Assembly (NCBI GenBank): GCA_964625525.1
Contig: CAZVEE010000099.1
Span: 1-12,224, forward strand
Length of the DNA stretch: 12,224 nt
Direction: 5' to 3'
Source: CAZVEE01 sp964625525
GTDB lineage: Bacteria; Pseudomonadota; Alphaproteobacteria; JAJFIK01
Position numbers and translations under genes: made by a program. Positions 1-6,518 of the stretch are shown here, piece by piece. The stretch's first letter is position 1. Each line of letters begins with the position of its first letter. The notes under the pieces are model-generated. The model was given only the letters and a program-made list of their open reading frames with translations. It did not search any database and was not told the origin of the DNA.

Positions 1-2
1 GA

Positions 3-161
3 GGCCCCTGGCGCTCCTTTGAGGCCGTCGAGTTCGCAACCCTGGAATGGGTGGACTGGTTCAACAATCGCCGCCTTCTGGAGCCCATCGGCAATATCCC
101 ACCTGCCGAAGCCGAGGCGCACTACTATGCCCAAACCACGAGCCATGCCATGGTGGCCTGA
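3..161 (+). CDS. IS3-family transposase (OrfB), C-terminal part
   Basis: Reading frame 3 is open from the window edge to TGA at 159-161. It encodes the C-terminus of the integrase-core (rve) OrfB protein of IS3-family elements, which cuts and joins the element ends. The diagnostic stretch is WVDWFNNRRLLEPIGNIPP followed by AEAEAHYY, a highly conserved tail of this family. The DDE catalytic residues lie upstream of the window and cannot be checked. The stop codon sits 12 bases before the terminal inverted repeat, the usual layout. The gene is partial only because the window cuts it. Confidence 0.88.
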   Translation, partial: GPWRSFEAVEFATLEWVDWFNNRRLLEPIGNIPPAEAEAHYYAQTTSHAMVA

Positions 162-173
162 CTCAAACCAAAC

Positions 174-200
174 AGCCTCCGACAAACCCGGCGCGGTTCA
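174..200. repeat. IS3-type right terminal inverted repeat (27 bp)
   Basis: These 27 bases start AGCCTCCGACAAACC and end GCGCGGTTCA. They are the exact reverse complement of 12171-12197, which starts TGAACCGCGC and ends GTCGGAGGCT. I compared the two base by base and found no mismatch. Beyond 27 bp the two ends diverge, as expected for left and right ends of one IS type. Confidence 0.9.
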
Positions 201-261
201 CAGGCCAGCACTTCAAAGACCTACTGAATTTGGCAATAAACTCCCTTTGGGCCTTCTTAAA

Positions 262-284
262 AGGGCAATTCTGAGCTTTGCCCT
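262..284. repeat. 7-bp inverted repeat between the IS end and the first gene
   Basis: AGGGCAA (262-268) pairs with TTGCCCT (278-284) across a 9-base loop, 37 bases before the ATG of the next gene. There is no T tract, so it is a poor terminator candidate. It could be an operator or leader hairpin of the downstream gene. No convincing -35/-10 pair was found nearby. Confidence 0.35.
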
Positions 285-320
285 GCCACCTCCGCTATTC
301 TGTGTATGGAGAATCCTCTG

Positions 321-1682
321 ATGGAAGCATTCCGTGTTCGTCCCCTATCTGAAGGAGACCTGGATGAGGTGATCTCAAACGCAGGCGGATTTAAAGCTCA
401 TCCAGATGCGGACCAACGTCAAGTGGTAGGAGCAGACTATCGACTGGGATCATCGCTTATAGAGCTAAAGATGCTTGACGATGAAGGGCTTTCGAAAGTT
501 TCGCGGCAGAAGAAAATCGCTGAGTTATTTCACCCTACCAAATCGTCAAGGTCGGTGGTTGTGCTAGATCGCGCCAACTTGCCCCAAGCAAAACAGCGCG
601 AATTTGACCGTATTATTGAAGGACCTATTAAACAATGCGTAAGAAAAGCAAGCAAGCTATTGAAGCAATCTCGGATTGAGGTGCAGTCTATTAAATGTTC
701 CGTACTTTTTATAATCAATAACGGATATGCGACGATTTCACATGACCAGCTTATTCAATTGGTCTCTCACCGCATCAGAAATGACACAAGTGAGATAGAT
801 ACGGTAGTTGTCGCGGGAGCATATTATCATACAGATGGCTTTGATGGGTACTTTTTATGGCCAATCGAGTGCATTCCCATAAAGATAACTAATCCGTTTA
901 AGGAGTTTGAGGCGCTGCGAGAGGCGTGGAACAATCTTTCCGAGAAGTTTATGACCGATGTGGTTTTGGGAAAATTCGAAGCTGGGCCAATCAAAGAGCC
1001 CGTGAATGATACTGAGTTTGAATATAAAAACGTCACATATGTAAAACCTGCGCTAGTTCTTGGTGAACCATCAAGTTTTTACATTCATGGACGCCCAAGA
1101 CAGAACGACCACGGTTTTTCCAAAATACCAGTAGTAGGAACAACGTTCCCCGACATCTGTCATGAGGATTGGTTGGATCTTCATGATAGATTTCGGGCGT
1201 ATAGTGAGTGTTTTGAAGTGTTCGAATTTTGGGAGAAGGAAAAAATAGCGGCGCTCAATGCGAGCACCCAATTGAGGCCGACGGTATTGGTGAGGGTGAG
1301 AACTAAGGATTGGCTCGATTGGTGCAAGAAAAGAGATACGCCTACTGATTTACCGAGGTCGTTTTTTGAGTATGCAAATTGGGTGTTTTCCGAAGAGGTG
1401 CGCTCTCGCGCGTTAAAGGCGAGGGAGCTACGATGCTTAACCGTGAAACCTTCCCGCTACATTTTGGCAATCACAGAGATAATAGGACAGAACTGCAAGA
1501 ATGATGTCTCTCATATAGTCTCGGTACGGGAAACCCGAATTGAGGAACCAATGCTTGTTTCCCTCGTTGAAGATGCGCGCATCCACCACGAGCACGCTCT
1601 CACCCTCGCAGCAGCCTATGCTTATCGCGATGGCCTTGAAATGGTTTGCTGGGAGAAAGACGTTACCTATGCTTGGATATGA
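321..1682 (+). CDS. Orphan 453-aa protein, possible PD-(D/E)XK nuclease
   Basis: I do not recognise a named family. The 453-residue product is soluble, with no signal peptide or membrane segment. Near the N-terminus GADYRLGSSLIELK (residues 37-50) resembles the PD-(D/E)XK nuclease core, with Asp39, Glu48 and Lys50 as the candidate D...E-x-K metal site. The basic helical stretch that follows and a Trp/aromatic-rich C-terminal half have no known match. I chose ATG 321 because GGAGA (308-312) lies 8 bases upstream. ATG 306 in the same frame would add 5 residues but lacks a ribosome binding site. The gene is clearly AT-richer and uses more AT-ending codons than the genes from 2321 onward, which suggests separate horizontal acquisition. 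It stands alone, 120 bases inside the IS border and next to an antirestriction remnant, which fits a defence or restriction role. That role is inference only. Confidence 0.7.
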   Translation: MEAFRVRPLSEGDLDEVISNAGGFKAHPDADQRQVVGADYRLGSSLIELKMLDDEGLSKVSRQKKIAELFHPTKSSRSVVVLDRANLPQAKQREFDRIIEGPIKQCVRKASKLLKQSRIEVQSIKCSVLFIINNGYATISHDQLIQLVSHRIRNDTSEIDTVVVAGAYYHTDGFDGYFLWPIECIPIKITNPFKEFEALREAWNNLSEKFMTDVVLGKFEAGPIKEPVNDTEFEYKNVTYVKPALVLGEPSSFYIHGRPRQNDHGFSKIPVVGTTFPDICHEDWLDLHDRFRAYSECFEVFEFWEKEKIAALNASTQLRPTVLVRVRTKDWLDWCKKRDTPTDLPRSFFEYANWVFSEEVRSRALKARELRCLTVKPSRYILAITEIIGQNCKNDVSHIVSVRETRIEEPMLVSLVEDARIHHEHALTLAAAYAYRDGLEMVCWEKDVTYAWI

Positions 1683-1748
1683 AATACGCGGATTCGTACA
1701 CTAGCGCTGCTGCGAACAAACCAATTGGCCGCAAGTTGGTCGATACTT

Positions 1749-1762
1749 AGGGGCCAGCCCCT
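1749..1762. repeat. Short palindromic hairpin downstream of the orphan gene
   Basis: AGGGGC (1749-1754) and GCCCCT (1757-1762) form a perfect stem around CA, 66 bases after the preceding stop. An A-rich stretch follows on the plus strand but no T tract, so termination activity is doubtful. Confidence 0.35.
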
Positions 1763-1866
1763 CAGCGCACTTCAGAAAAAATAGACGGTCTCCCGAGGCT
1801 CGGCGCTGCCTGCGCCCGCCGTCGATTTTTGCTGCCGTTTGCACACCCCGTTCTCGGCGAAGGCCA

Positions 1867-1891
1867 GGGTTGCATCTGCAACCCATATACT
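1867..1891 (+). promoter_or_regulatory. 18-bp perfect palindrome next to a -10 box
   Basis: GGGTTGCA (1867-1874) and TGCAACCC (1877-1884) form a perfect inverted repeat around TC. It is followed directly by TATACT (1886-1891), a close match to a sigma-70 -10 box. The palindrome occupies the position between a -35 and this -10, where a dimeric repressor would block transcription. No good -35 hexamer is visible. Transcription from here would start about 10 bases before the ATG at 1908 of the antirestriction remnant, so the operator probably belonged to that gene. Confidence 0.45.
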
Positions 1892-1907
1892 AGGGAGCCT
1901 TCGTAAG

Positions 1908-2303
1908 ATGATGATCTTATTTGCTCAGCCCTATGACATTGGTGCCAGCGGTTTTTATTTTTCTGCACAGGATGAATATGAAACAAGAGCCCGCAACACG
2001 CGGAACGACTTAGTTCAGGCCGCGATACGACCGCCAGCTGTGCCATTTCGCGGCACGCTATCGCGCGGTGTACGCGGCTGTGAATGGACCAGCGTCTCAC
2101 ACGTCCTTTTTTCAGAGCGTGGCGGCAGAGATACAGACCTCAGGGACTATGCCCCATGGCGCCCCTGCCCACGGGCCCCTCGATACAAAAGGGAGAGCCT
2201 TGCAAGGGCACGCACCAATAGAGATACTTTGGGGCGCGGGCAAGAAGAGCCGCCGTTGACCGCCCTCCCGCCGCCGACACATGAGGAGATCGCACCATTT
2301 TAG
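1908..2303 (+). pseudogene. Remnant of an ArdA-like antirestriction protein (N-terminus only)
   Basis: From ATG 1908 the frame reads MMILFAQPYDIGASGFYF and then SAQDEYETRARNTRND. I recognise this as the N-terminus of a small alphaproteobacterial antirestriction protein family (AQPYD...GFYF...EY...RND, normally continuing GDPVEEFEIQF). Such proteins protect incoming mobile DNA from restriction. Similarity ends at about 2009, just after the RND triplet. The remaining frame to TGA/TAG at 2303 is Arg/Pro-rich and looks like random GC-rich reading. The frame stays open upstream to ATG 1839, but that part has no family similarity either. GGGAG (1893-1897) lies about 11 bases before the ATG. The abrupt loss of similarity points to a deletion or rearrangement breakpoint around 2010. 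Family assignment is from memory of the motif and not from a search. Confidence 0.5.
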
Positions 2304-2320
2304 AGCGCAATTTTGAGCCC
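2010..2320. other. Decayed or non-coding stretch after the antirestriction remnant
   Basis: No frame here carries a recognisable domain. One plus-strand frame (about 2014-2259) reads moderately protein-like (ARYRAVYAAVNGPASH...), but it has no start codon or ribosome binding site and matches nothing I know. I treat the stretch as a junction of fragments. The promoter for the next gene must lie here, but I see no clear one. Confidence 0.4.
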
Positions 2321-2758
2321 ATGACCAAAGCCGAGGTTATCGCGGCCCAGCGGGCTTGGGCGAAATACGTGACCGAGCGCGATGTCGATCGGCTTCTGGA
2401 CCTCTATGACTTCGGCGCGCCAAACGAGCCCCTCCTTTTCAAACCCACCCTGGCGGATGTCATCCGGCTCGATCGCGCCGGCACACGCTCTTACTTTGTC
2501 GGCGGCGACCCGAACTATCCCCACGATCATGGGTTTCTCAATCGGGGCTGGCAGCGCGTGGACTTCCAAAGTGCTGCCGGTCCGGTCCTCAAAGCGGGCG
2601 GGCTTGGTTACAAGGATATGGGACACTACGTCTTTATTGACGGCGACGGTAATGCGACCCGTGCTGACTATACATTCGCGTATCATAAGTTGGACGGGCG
2701 TGTTCTGATCTCCTTGCATCATTCTTCCCTCACCTGGCTTCCGCCTCTTAAGGGGTGA
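2321..2758 (+). CDS. NTF2/SnoaL-like small protein
   Basis: The 145-residue product has the size and pattern of an NTF2-like (SnoaL-type or CaMKII-association-type) cone fold. An N-terminal helical region (EVIAAQRAWAKYVTERDVDRL) is followed by LYDFGAPN. The second half alternates beta strands, including GHYVFIDGDGNATRADYTF, and ends in HKLDGRVLISLHHSSLTW. Such domains serve as small-ligand binding pockets, dimerisation modules or simple enzymes, and the sequence does not say which applies here. There is no signal peptide, so it should be cytoplasmic. ATG 2321 has only a weak upstream ribosome binding site, and the frame is closed a few codons further up. It is followed after about 130 bases by the M48 protease gene on the same strand, with a hairpin between them, so co-transcription is uncertain. 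Confidence 0.75.
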   Translation: MTKAEVIAAQRAWAKYVTERDVDRLLDLYDFGAPNEPLLFKPTLADVIRLDRAGTRSYFVGGDPNYPHDHGFLNRGWQRVDFQSAAGPVLKAGGLGYKDMGHYVFIDGDGNATRADYTFAYHKLDGRVLISLHHSSLTWLPPLKG

Positions 2759-2787
2759 TCCCGCTGAAAACAAACCGGTGAAAAGAC

Positions 2788-2821
2788 CCTGACCAACGCC
2801 CAATATGGTGGAATGGTCAGG
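2788..2821 (+). terminator. Possible weak terminator or operator hairpin
   Basis: CCTGACCA (2788-2795) pairs perfectly with TGGTCAGG (2814-2821) across an 18-base loop and is followed by CCTTTCT. It lies 30 bases after the stop at 2758. The long loop and poor T tract make it a weak terminator. It could instead be a regulatory site ahead of the M48 gene. Confidence 0.35.
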
Positions 2822-2885
2822 CCTTTCTGCAGTACCATACGCCCGACGGCCAATGGGGCGCAGTGTTAGAGGACAGGGGCTTGGA

Positions 2886-3689
2886 ATGAGCGAATTGACC
2901 CTCAAGAATAAAGAAAACCCAATTGTCATGGATCGCCGCCAGCTCCTTTCGGGCCTGGCCGCTGGCACTGTGCTGGCCTTTGCGGGGGGCTGTGCCACCA
3001 ATCCTGTGACGGGGCGCCGCCAACTGATGTTGGTGTCTGACGCGCAACTGGCCGAGATGGCCAGTGCGAGCTGGACACAATTGCTTCGGCAAGAGCGTGT
3101 ATCGCGCAACGCAACCCAAAACCGGCAGGTTTATGCCGTTGGTGATCGCATCGTGCGCGCGTCGGGTCTGACCGGCCAGAACTGGGAATACGCGGTGTTC
3201 GATAACCCGCAAGTCAACGCCTTTGTCATGCCGGGTGGCAAGGTCGGCTTCTACAGCGGCATCTTGGACATCATGCAAAATGACTCACAAATCGCGACCG
3301 TCATGGGTCACGAAGTGGGTCACGTCGCCGGCCGCCATGCCGCCGAGCGCTACAGCCAGCAAATGGCCGCCGGTGTGATCACCACGGCCACGGCTGTCGC
3401 CCTTGAAGCAGGCGATGTGGAGGGCGGCGCGGCCATCGCCGGTATTCTCGGCGCCGGTGTCAGCTTCGGTGTGATCCTGCCCTACTCCCGCAGCCATGAG
3501 TATGAGGCCGATGAACTCGGTGTGCGCTATATGGATGCGGCCCGGTATGATCCGCGCCAGGCCTTGACCTTCTGGAACCAGATGGCAGCGCGGAGCAGAG
3601 GCTCGCGCCCGCTTGAATTCATGTCCACGCACCCGTCCGATGCCAACCGGATCCAGCGGATGCAGGGTGTGATTTCCACTTTGGCTTGA
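2886..3689 (+). CDS. M48-family metalloprotease, Tat-type lipoprotein
   Basis: This is a zinc endopeptidase of the M48 family, similar in layout to LoiP-type envelope proteases that degrade misfolded periplasmic or outer-membrane proteins. With the chosen start the product has 267 residues. The signal peptide contains twin arginines (DRRQLL, R17-R18), a hydrophobic stretch and a lipobox ending AGGC (Cys36). It is followed by the typical CATNPVTGRRQLMLVS. The zinc site is GHEVGH (His142, Glu143, His146), and the third ligand is probably Glu205 in HEYEAD. ATG 2886 was chosen for an AGGGG motif shortly upstream. ATG 2928 (MDRRQLL...) is a good alternative that still gives a complete signal peptide. 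The longest frame begins at 2805 but would put an unlikely leader before the signal. A canonical terminator follows at 3770. No TPR repeats are present, unlike BepA. Confidence 0.9.
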   Translation: MSELTLKNKENPIVMDRRQLLSGLAAGTVLAFAGGCATNPVTGRRQLMLVSDAQLAEMASASWTQLLRQERVSRNATQNRQVYAVGDRIVRASGLTGQNWEYAVFDNPQVNAFVMPGGKVGFYSGILDIMQNDSQIATVMGHEVGHVAGRHAAERYSQQMAAGVITTATAVALEAGDVEGGAAIAGILGAGVSFGVILPYSRSHEYEADELGVRYMDAARYDPRQALTFWNQMAARSRGSRPLEFMSTHPSDANRIQRMQGVISTLA

Positions 3690-3769
3690 TCTGCCCAAAG
3701 ATAAAATCGTGCCGTGAGCCGTGAGGTCTGGACAAGCCATTCGGCAGGCTTGGGCAAGACAAGACATCA

Positions 3770-3801
3770 GCGATACGAGCCTTGCCCCGTGTCGCTTTTT
3801 T
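3770..3801 (+). terminator. Rho-independent terminator of the M48 gene
   Basis: GCGATACG (3770-3777) pairs with CGTGTCGC (3788-3795) over 8 bp with one G-T wobble. The loop is 10 bases and six Ts follow (3796-3801). This is a standard intrinsic terminator on the plus strand, 80 bases after the stop codon at 3689. Confidence 0.8.
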
Positions 3802-3812
3802 ATGCCCACAGA

Positions 3813-3845
3813 CCCGCTTCGGGCATGGTCAACCCCGCTTCGGGG
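3813..3845. repeat. Two CTT-loop hairpins between convergent genes
   Basis: CCCG-CTT-CGGG (3813-3823) and CCCCG-CTT-CGGGG (3833-3845) are two near-identical short hairpins separated by 9 bases. The first can also pair as ATGCCC (3802-3807) with GGGCAT (3821-3826). They lie downstream of the minus-strand hydrolase gene and may stop its transcription, but no T tract is seen on either strand. Confidence 0.5.
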
Positions 3846-3859
3846 ATCTTCAATCGATC

Positions 3860-3897
3860 GCGCCGGTCTTAGGGGGTTGCGCCGGTCTCAGGGGGTC
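3860..3897. repeat. Tandem duplication of a 19-bp unit over a stop codon
   Basis: Units 3860-3878 and 3879-3897 both read GCGCCGGTCT-(T/C)-AGGGGGT and differ at two positions. The second unit contains the TGA stop (3888-3890) of the minus-strand hydrolase gene. The duplication looks like replication slippage and changes nothing upstream of the stop. Confidence 0.7.
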
Positions 3898-4913
3898 GCG
3901 GTGTCAGCGCCGGTGAGTTCCGCCAGCCAGGCCGCGATCGCCACACGGTAATAGTCTGGACCGAAACTTTTCCATTCCCCAAGCGATGCCGGCACCGTGA
4001 AGGCCGCTGCCGCGTCTTCAGCCGACTGTCCGTCCTGATAGGCTTGCCGCGCGGCCGCTTCCACCGCCTCCAAAAGCCCAAGATAGTCCGCCATTTCAGA
4101 CGCCTGTGAAACCGAGCCGTGCCCGGGCACCAGTGTGACATCACTCTCTGCCAGCAAAGCGCGGACATTCCGCATCAACAGGGAGGGCTGCGCATCAACG
4201 AAATTGGGAACAATCCCGTCCCAGAGCATATCGCCAGCAAACACGACATTGGGATCATCGACACGCGCCACGACATCACTCTGGGTATGTCCGGCTTCGA
4301 AGGACAGCGTCAGCTTACGGCCGCCAAGGTCGATCTCGTAGGGCTCGTCACCACTCAAAATGACCGTTGGTAACAGCAGGCGCGCGCGCATATTGGCCAC
4401 GCCGTCGTTGCTTTCATCTGCCTGCGGAGTGCCATACCGGTCAAGCAGTGTCTCATAAGTCATTTGCGTGGCGATGATGGCGGGGCCCTCAGCGCCCCTC
4501 TGAAACCCTGCAAGGCCCCCGATATGGTCAAGGTGGTAGTGCGTCAGGATCACATCGGTGGGATACCGCCCGGTGATGGCTTTGCAGCGCTCCGCCAACC
4601 AGGCGCCGCCCTGGGGCTGAAAGTAGGCATCAATGGCCACAATGCGCTCGCGGCCCACCACGAAGCCACCATTACACACCGTTTCAAAGGCCCGCGCCTG
4701 AAAGGGCGTCGAGACAACGGCGTAAACCCCATCCGCAATCTGCTCCAACCGCGCAAAAGGTTGTGTGTCGAGAACCTCGCCATGGGATTGCATGGCATGG
4801 GCGGTCCGGATGCTCCCCGGGACCAGCGCATAGGAGGCGGCCAGCCCCGCCCCGGCCATCAGTTTCAGAGCGATCGCCTGACGCCGTGTCAGCCCTTGTG
4901 CCCTTGTCGTCAT
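3888..4913 (-). CDS. Exported metallo-beta-lactamase-fold hydrolase
   Basis: This is a 341-residue MBL-fold metallohydrolase with a Tat-like signal peptide: LTRRQAIALKLMAGAGLAAS, and a likely cleavage after AHA (38-40). The metal motif LTHYHLDHIGG supplies His125, His127, Asp129 and His130. Further ligands are His208 in the GHTQSD stretch, Asp227 in FAGDMLWD and His264 in VPGHGS. This full set fits a di-zinc hydrolase acting in the periplasm. The substrate is unknown: relatives include beta-lactamases, quinoprotein-associated hydrolases and lactonases, and the sequence does not choose among them. ATG 4913 was selected because AAGGA sits 7 bases upstream and the signal peptide follows directly. 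A frame extension to 5024 would bury the signal. The gene is divergent from folE2. The C-terminus ends within a 19-bp tandem repeat. Confidence 0.88.
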   Translation of the reverse strand: MTTRAQGLTRRQAIALKLMAGAGLAASYALVPGSIRTAHAMQSHGEVLDTQPFARLEQIADGVYAVVSTPFQARAFETVCNGGFVVGRERIVAIDAYFQPQGGAWLAERCKAITGRYPTDVILTHYHLDHIGGLAGFQRGAEGPAIIATQMTYETLLDRYGTPQADESNDGVANMRARLLLPTVILSGDEPYEIDLGGRKLTLSFEAGHTQSDVVARVDDPNVVFAGDMLWDGIVPNFVDAQPSLLMRNVRALLAESDVTLVPGHGSVSQASEMADYLGLLEAVEAAARQAYQDGQSAEDAAAAFTVPASLGEWKSFGPDYYRVAIAAWLAELTGADTATP

Positions 4914-5239
4914 TTTCAGATCCTTGTTTCCGCCCCACGGAGACTGTACGGCCTCAGGCCCATCGCGATACAGTAGCCGCAAACTTTGGATTGAAAGGCC
5001 CAGCCGTTTGGTATTGACCCTCAAAACAACAATAAATCAACAATCCCGCAAAATACTTCACGATCATGCGATCAATCCAGTTCACAACAGACGCATCCTG
5101 ACACCACCATACGGCTCCCGCCAAGCAGCTCTGCAAGGGTGCCTGGTCTCGTTAAGGCAACTATCCCTTTGATCCGAACCCAAAACACTTACGTATGACC
5201 TCATGGATGTGAGATGACGATGGATATGAGAGGCGGACC
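4914..5239. other. Divergent intergenic region between MBL gene and folE2
   Basis: These 326 bases must hold promoters for both directions. The middle (about 5020-5090) is AT-rich. On the minus strand TTGATT and TCAATA are spaced by 17 bases within this AT-rich part, a weak promoter candidate for the hydrolase. An imperfect palindrome GATCATGCGATC (5064-5075) is present. I looked for a Zur-type palindrome, because folE2 is often zinc-regulated, and saw none by eye. No riboswitch or RNA gene was recognised. Confidence 0.4.
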
Positions 5240-5243
5240 GTGA
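5214..5243 (+). promoter_or_regulatory. Leader minicistron overlapping the folE2 start
   Basis: ATG 5214 opens a nine-codon frame (MTMDMRGGP) that ends at TGA 5241-5243, overlapping the GTG start of folE2 (5240-5242). GGA lies 6 bases before this ATG. Ribosomes finishing the minicistron would stop exactly at the folE2 start, so translational coupling is possible. It may equally be chance. Confidence 0.3.
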
Positions 5244-6259
5244 CCCTGATCCTGGCCGATATCAAACCAGAAAAGCCCGCGAGTGATGAGACGGTGCAAA
5301 GCTGTGGGATCCCCGTCAGCGCGCGCGCTCTGAACCGCACCTATCCGGCGGATTTCAAACCCGACGCCAGCTACAAAGCCACCATGCCGGACCTGCAAAA
5401 CGGGCCGGAAAGTCTGATCAAGGGGGCCCATGCGCAGATCCAGCATGTGGGCATTTCCAATTTTCGTCTGCCGCTTGCCTATCGCATGCGCGACGGGTCT
5501 GTCATGACCTTGGAGACATCCGTGACCGGGTCGGTGTCCCTGGACGCGACCAAAAAGGGCATCAATATGAGCCGCATCATGCGCTCATTTTATAAGCATG
5601 CGGATCAGCCCTTTGACTTTGAACTGATCGCCAAAGTCCTCGACAGCTATCTCACCGATCTGGAGACCTTCGACGCCCGCATTCAATTGCGCTTCCGGCT
5701 GCCGATGAAAAAGGAGTCCCTGCGCAGCGGCTTGACCGGCTATCAGTACTATGACGTGTCCTTTGAAATGCTGCGCCATGACGGCATCTCAACGCGGATT
5801 ATTCACCTGGATTACGTCTATTCCTCAACATGTCCGTGTTCTTTGGAACTGGCGGAACACGCCCGTGAGATCCGCGGACAAATCGCGACCCCGCACTCGC
5901 AGCGCTCTGTCGCCCGGGTCAGCGTTGCGCTTGAAGGCGGTGACACGCTGTGGATCGAGGATCTGGTGGATGCGTGCGTGCGGGCCATTCCCACCGAGAC
6001 CCAGGTGATGGTCAAACGGGAGGATGAGCAAGCTTTCGCAGAACTCAACGGATCCAATCCGATTTTCGTCGAGGACGCCGTGCGCCTGCTCTATAAAGCC
6101 CTCGAGATCGACACCAGGATTGGCGATTTCCGCGTCATCGCCAGTCACCAGGAATCGCTGCACAGCCATGATGCCGTGTCGATCCTGGCCCGGGGCAAGA
6201 CCTTTGCCCAAACGAGCTATGATCCGCGCCTTTTTGAAACCCTCTTCCACACCGGCTGA
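5240..6259 (+). CDS. folE2: GTP cyclohydrolase IB (FolE2)
   Basis: FolE2 converts GTP to 7,8-dihydroneopterin triphosphate, the first step of folate synthesis and of queuosine precursor synthesis. It is a cytoplasmic enzyme that, unlike FolE, can work with metals other than zinc. The 339-residue product matches the family from end to end. GAHAQIQHVGISNFRLPL lies at about 62-79, TGSVSLDATKKGINMSRIMR at about 96-115, and the metal-site motif STCPCSLELA at about 196-205 with Cys198 and Cys200. The conserved tail contains SHQESLHSHDAVS. The start is GTG 5240, with GAGAGG (5228-5233) six bases upstream. No in-frame ATG exists before an upstream stop. It is the only folate gene in the window, so it is probably a single-gene unit. 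Its zinc link is family knowledge; no regulator site was seen here. Confidence 0.95.
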   Translation: MTLILADIKPEKPASDETVQSCGIPVSARALNRTYPADFKPDASYKATMPDLQNGPESLIKGAHAQIQHVGISNFRLPLAYRMRDGSVMTLETSVTGSVSLDATKKGINMSRIMRSFYKHADQPFDFELIAKVLDSYLTDLETFDARIQLRFRLPMKKESLRSGLTGYQYYDVSFEMLRHDGISTRIIHLDYVYSSTCPCSLELAEHAREIRGQIATPHSQRSVARVSVALEGGDTLWIEDLVDACVRAIPTETQVMVKREDEQAFAELNGSNPIFVEDAVRLLYKALEIDTRIGDFRVIASHQESLHSHDAVSILARGKTFAQTSYDPRLFETLFHTG

Positions 6260-6261
6260 CG

Positions 6262-6296
6262 GGGCACGAGAGCGCTTTCAGGACAAGGGCGTGCCC
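6262..6296 (+). terminator. Possible folE2 terminator hairpin
   Basis: GGGCACG (6262-6268) pairs with CGTGCCC (6290-6296) and GTTTCC follows. The stem begins right after the folE2 stop. The 21-base loop makes it a weak candidate. Confidence 0.4.
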
Positions 6297-6334
6297 GTTT
6301 CCGCCCGGAAAGCCGCGCCCCACCCAAGGATAAA

Positions 6335-6346
6335 GCCGTTTCAATC
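6335..6346 (+). repeat. GCCGTTTCAATC motif, copy 1
   Basis: This 12-base sequence recurs in inverted orientation at 8685-8696, where it is part of a perfect 10-bp inverted repeat. Both copies are in intergenic DNA downstream of genes. It may be a dispersed short repeat of this genome. Confidence 0.35.
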
Positions 6347-6469
6347 CGTATCATGTTCGAAATAAATAGAGCTACGGAGGGATCTTAATCCATAGGGGCG
6401 GTTCCGGAATACCGGAGTGGAGTGATGGGCGTTGTCGGGAGGTGCTCCGTATTAAGAGCAGAGGGAGAC

Positions 6470-6501
6470 GCCATACGCCATCAGGCTCGATGGCGTATGG
6501 C
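6470..6501. terminator. Strong 13-bp hairpin between convergent genes
   Basis: GCCATACGCCATC (6470-6482) and GATGGCGTATGGC (6489-6501) form a perfect 13-bp stem with a 6-base loop, 17 bases beyond the stop of the minus-strand protease gene. It can fold in either transcript and probably ends the protease mRNA. There is no T tract, so it may act by blocking 3' decay or by another mechanism. Confidence 0.6.
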
Positions 6502-6518
6502 AATGGCACTGGTGATGA

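Larger units (their letters stand above)
1..200 (+). mobile_element. Right end of an IS3-family insertion sequence (truncated by window start)
   Basis: This segment holds the last 53 codons of an IS3-type transposase and the right terminal inverted repeat (174-200). The element ends with CGGTTCA at 200, the ...CA-3' end typical of IS3-family elements. The same terminal repeat in inverse orientation starts at 12171, marking a second copy in the same orientation. Most of this copy lies outside the window, so I cannot tell whether it is intact. Confidence 0.85.

Noticed and set aside
2014..2259. Plus-strand frame reading ARYRAVYAAVNGPASH, which looked protein-like
   Set aside because: It has no start codon or ribosome binding site at its beginning and no family match, and it begins near the presumed breakpoint. 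It is kept only as part of a decayed stretch.
4914..5239. Zur-box or riboswitch ahead of folE2
   Set aside because: It was looked for because folE2 is often zinc-regulated, but no convincing palindrome of the right type or RNA fold was seen by eye.
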